From the NCBI RefSeq assembly GCF_000237925.1, contig NC_031502.1, positions 45,148,215 through 45,212,214 of the forward strand: a stretch of DNA of 64,000 bases, read 5' to 3'. Below the pieces are notes generated by a model that made no database searches, had not been told where the DNA came from, and saw only the letters and a list, made by a program, of their open reading frames with translations. This DNA comes from Schistosoma mansoni (Eukaryota; Platyhelminthes; Trematoda; Strigeidida; Schistosomatidae). The translations under genes were made by a program, and so were the position numbers. This document shows, in pieces, positions 61,601 to 64,000 of the stretch; the first letter of the stretch is position 1, and every line of letters starts with the position of its first letter.

Positions 61601-63288
61601 AAGACTGTCGACTTCAAATATTTATGAAAACTGCTAAAACTTTAATTTTTAAATTTACTGAACTTTAAACAACTTACTCTTCAACTAAAAGATAATTGAT
61701 TTCTTAAATTTCCAACTATGCTAATATTTCGAACAAACTAAACTTATTAATTTGTATCAAGTTGGACAGAAAGCAACGAATTCTTCGTATTCTGTAAATA
61801 TTGTCATTTTTATGTTGTTTAAAACAACAGGTTTTTTATTCAGTTACTTAATAGCCAAAAAAAATTGTAACTTTTTTAATTGACTTAAACAATACGTTTT
61901 TCTCATATATTTATTACTAGATGAATAAACAAAAGCCTAGGTTTTGAAAAAGTGTCGTTACTGATATTTTCATTTGGAACATTCGAGATATATGTTAAAT
62001 AACTCATTAGTTTCTTGCAGACAGTTCAGCATGCAATGATATTTCTCACATTTGGGTTGTATTCAAAACATCTTTTTAGGAAAAAATTAAGTAGCTGAGA
62101 TCACTTTTCTCCAATCAATCAAAACCTGATTGTTAGGTCTAATTCTTGGGCATAGTATCAACTATTTACACTGTTCAAATCGAAACAAATAACTTGGAAA
62201 AATTGATAGCGTCATGAACTCGTTGAACAATTTGTAGATAAGTCCCAGAGTGAACAGAGTACTTCAATGTTGTTCATAAAAGAGCAGCTTTACACTGAAC
62301 GACAATCTTAAAAGTTATTGGAATGTAATTTCAATCCTAAAAACTCATATCAAACCAATAGGGAATTCCACATACAGTTAACTGACAATTTCTATACAAC
62401 TAAGGTTATGTCACATCTAAGTATTTAACGTACAAAGCATACTGCAGTATCATTAATCGACAAAATTTGAATAAACTACCATACTTACACTTTCAACTGA
62501 CCAAACTCAATTAACAAAATTTTGTTCGGAACTATAAACTTGGTAACTTTCAAAGGTCAATCAACTGTTGATGATAACTAAGCTACTCCTAAGTAAGAGA
62601 GAATAACTGGTAAAATTTCATATATGTACCATCGAAATTCAAACACAAAGATAATATCTGAGTTACAAGGTGAATACAACAACTTAATGAATTTCAGAAA
62701 GAACACAGCCCTAAATAAAGTGGAACATTCCAATCATTGGTTACTAAATCAGTATGGATAATATGATTTACTCAGTATTAATTATCACAGTACAATTTCG
62801 AATTTGCATTTCCTTCAAGCCAGTGCCAAAGTTACTAAATCCCAGTAAATGCAGACATTTTCAATGGGACTCAAACCTAACACTGTTTGCTTCAAACACT
62901 GTGCTACAAAGCTATAACAAAAACTTATCCTCAAAAAATATCACTTATTGTTATTGGTATTTGGAATTTTCAGTTGTCAATTTGAGGGTATAAGGACTTT
63001 GTAAAAATAACCAACCAAAGTTTTCAGTGTAATTGGAGTTAGGTTTTGTAAGTAGAGAACTTACAAATCATCAGGTTCTTTTATGTTCCTGTCTTCATCA
63101 GACCACTGGTTAATTTCATGAGAGACCAAAAGATGTAAAAGAGATACCATATTTTGTGATTTTTTTCTGAGATTTAAGCTGTTACTGGATAATAAAGAAG
63201 ATACATCGACTCCTTCTGATAGCTCTGGAACTGAGTGATAAAATGGACCAGAACGAAATGCAGCTTCCATTTTGGCCGTTAACTCAAA
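58435..63288 (-). CDS. POLR3G: RNA polymerase III subunit RPC7-like (POLR3G family), 3' part
   Basis: Minus-strand exons 63065-63288, 60689-60861 and 58435-58664 join in phase and give 208 residues to the stop. RPC7 is a Pol III-specific subunit, in the nucleus, that helps in transcription initiation. The match is in the C-terminal half: a PKEL(I) segment followed by a basic stretch (RPC7 has P-x-EL-K-I-R-V-R there), then a long acidic run and an EYFDNGEKDF motif close to the C-terminus, which is how RPC7 proteins end. The exon at 63065 is only weakly like the family's N-terminal half, and the Gly/Arg-rich start is not in the window, so the gene continues beyond base 64000 or upstream exons were missed. 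Family assignment is good for the last exon, moderate for the whole. Confidence 0.65.
59240..59630 (-). mobile_element. LINE C-terminal fragment in the RPC7-like gene
   Basis: The minus strand reads LHRLRWLGHVFCMPEHRLP and RRAMLTSVGDGWKKVRG, then in other frames GRCRLLGWGLRDYRNQW and a DMAQNRSQW-like end. This is the typical tail of schistosome non-LTR (RTE-like) polyproteins. Only about 400 bp remains, in several frames. Confidence 0.65.
59798..59820. repeat. TA microsatellite
   Basis: Short TA run in the intron between the last two RPC7-like exons; another lies at 63809-63826. Confidence 0.75.
60689..60861 (-). CDS. RPC7-like gene, middle exon
   Basis: 173 nt, acceptor TCATCTTTAG, donor GTACGT. 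Encodes YPKELISRTRINLKSNRR, a Lys/Arg-rich stretch, and ends TLPEND. The PKEL plus basic segment corresponds to the conserved centre of RPC7. Confidence 0.65.
63065..63288 (-). CDS. RPC7-like gene, first visible exon
   Basis: Acceptor TGTTATTTTAG before 63288, donor GTAAGT after 63065, phase 0 in and phase 2 out. Encodes 74 residues starting FELTAKMEAAFRSGPFYHS, with a serine-rich middle and acidic end (WSDEDRN). There is an internal Met at 63270, but the open frame runs back to the acceptor, so it is read as an internal exon. Its link to the next exon rests on matching phase (TT plus C gives Phe). Confidence 0.55.
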
Positions 63289-63727
63289 CTAAAATAACAG
63301 GATAAAAAACATTTTATCTAACACTTTCCGTATATTTTAAAATGCATTATCAAATTTGTTACTGTAGACTTCAATCACAAAATATGTCTACAATCCGGTC
63401 CCACTATAACTAAATTAATGTACTTACACGAGTAAACATGTGTACATTTCTACGGAAGGTTCACTATTTCTTAGTCACAATTAGCTATGTTGCCTAAAGT
63501 CTCACCAATACATAAACTTTTGAGTATAGTTACCTATAAAACAGACGTTAGAGAATTCTAGCGATTGAAAGCCACTTATTCTTTAACTTTTAATCTCGAT
63601 TTTAGGTAGAATATTTACGTAGCTGATCAGCACAAAAAGTCTTCGGCTAAAAAAGAGTTTCAGGGTTTTTTTGAAGACTTATAATGTGATCGATGTCTTG
63701 GATTTGTAACTGAATTTATAAGAAACT

Positions 63728-63787
63728 ATGATACAAAAGTAATGAAAGTCTAATCATATGATACAAAAGTAATGAAAGTCTAATCAT
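63728..63787. repeat. Tandem duplication, 2 x 30 bp
   Basis: The unit beginning ATGATACAAAAGTAATGAAA occurs twice in a row without a mismatch. Confidence 0.85.
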
Positions 63788-64000
63788 AAATTATTATTTA
63801 GAAGTGTTATATATATATATATATATGATACAATGTTGTCGCCAACGATGTTTAAAAAATTATTGCCAACATCCACAACTACTGATTAGACTAGTTAAGA
63901 CAGCCGTTTGGTAGACTCTTGTGTACAAAAGAGATGAACGGATTCGAATACTATCAGTGGTTCAGGAGAGCTTTGAGAATCGAAACTATACGGAGTGATT

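Noticed and set aside
1-64000. CRISPR arrays, operons, bacterial promoters
   Set aside because: The DNA is from an intron-bearing animal genome; no spaced repeat array was seen.

Overview
The window is nuclear DNA from a platyhelminth, almost certainly a blood fluke (Schistosoma). It is AT-rich, its genes are split by introns, and it carries SINE-like repeats with schistosome-type hammerhead ribozymes next to a tRNA-like B box, plus RTE-clade LINE relics. Three runs of exactly 200 N (23441-23640, 35800-35999, 43411-43610) are placeholder gaps beside repeats or TA tracts. Species is not determined.

Protein-coding content is low: three genes assembled from short exons. Opsin A is on the minus strand (17602 down to a candidate last exon ending at 3139). 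Opsin B is on the plus strand (40303-56372). They are divergent, head to head, about 22.7 kb apart, and share five intron positions with identical phases; exons 1-3 have identical lengths (188, 137 and 204 nt). Both keep the retinal-binding lysine in TM7, the DRY motif, the ECL2 glutamate and the rhabdomeric (H/Y)PKFR motif, so both look like functional r-opsins (Gq-type light receptors). At 58435-63288 on the minus strand are the last three exons of a third gene whose acidic C-terminus resembles RNA polymerase III subunit RPC7 (POLR3G).

Layout: 1-3138, 3' flank of opsin A with one composite SINE; 3139-17614, opsin A, whose introns hold a MITE-like element, SINEs, a TIR repeat, an RTE relic and a solo LTR; 17615-40274, intergenic, with several SINEs, fold-back repeats, an RTE LINE relic (30895-32560) and an exact 390-bp copy of its 3' part (34179-34568); 40275-56372, opsin B, with a 10.3-kb last intron; 56373-58434, intergenic; 58435-64000, the RPC7-like gene with a LINE fragment in an intron.

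The most unusual repeat feature is two SINE-like families in which hammerhead modules sit beside a tRNA-like promoter inside inverted arms. Four hammerhead copies keep an intact core, one of them through a paired (compensatory) change in stem II.
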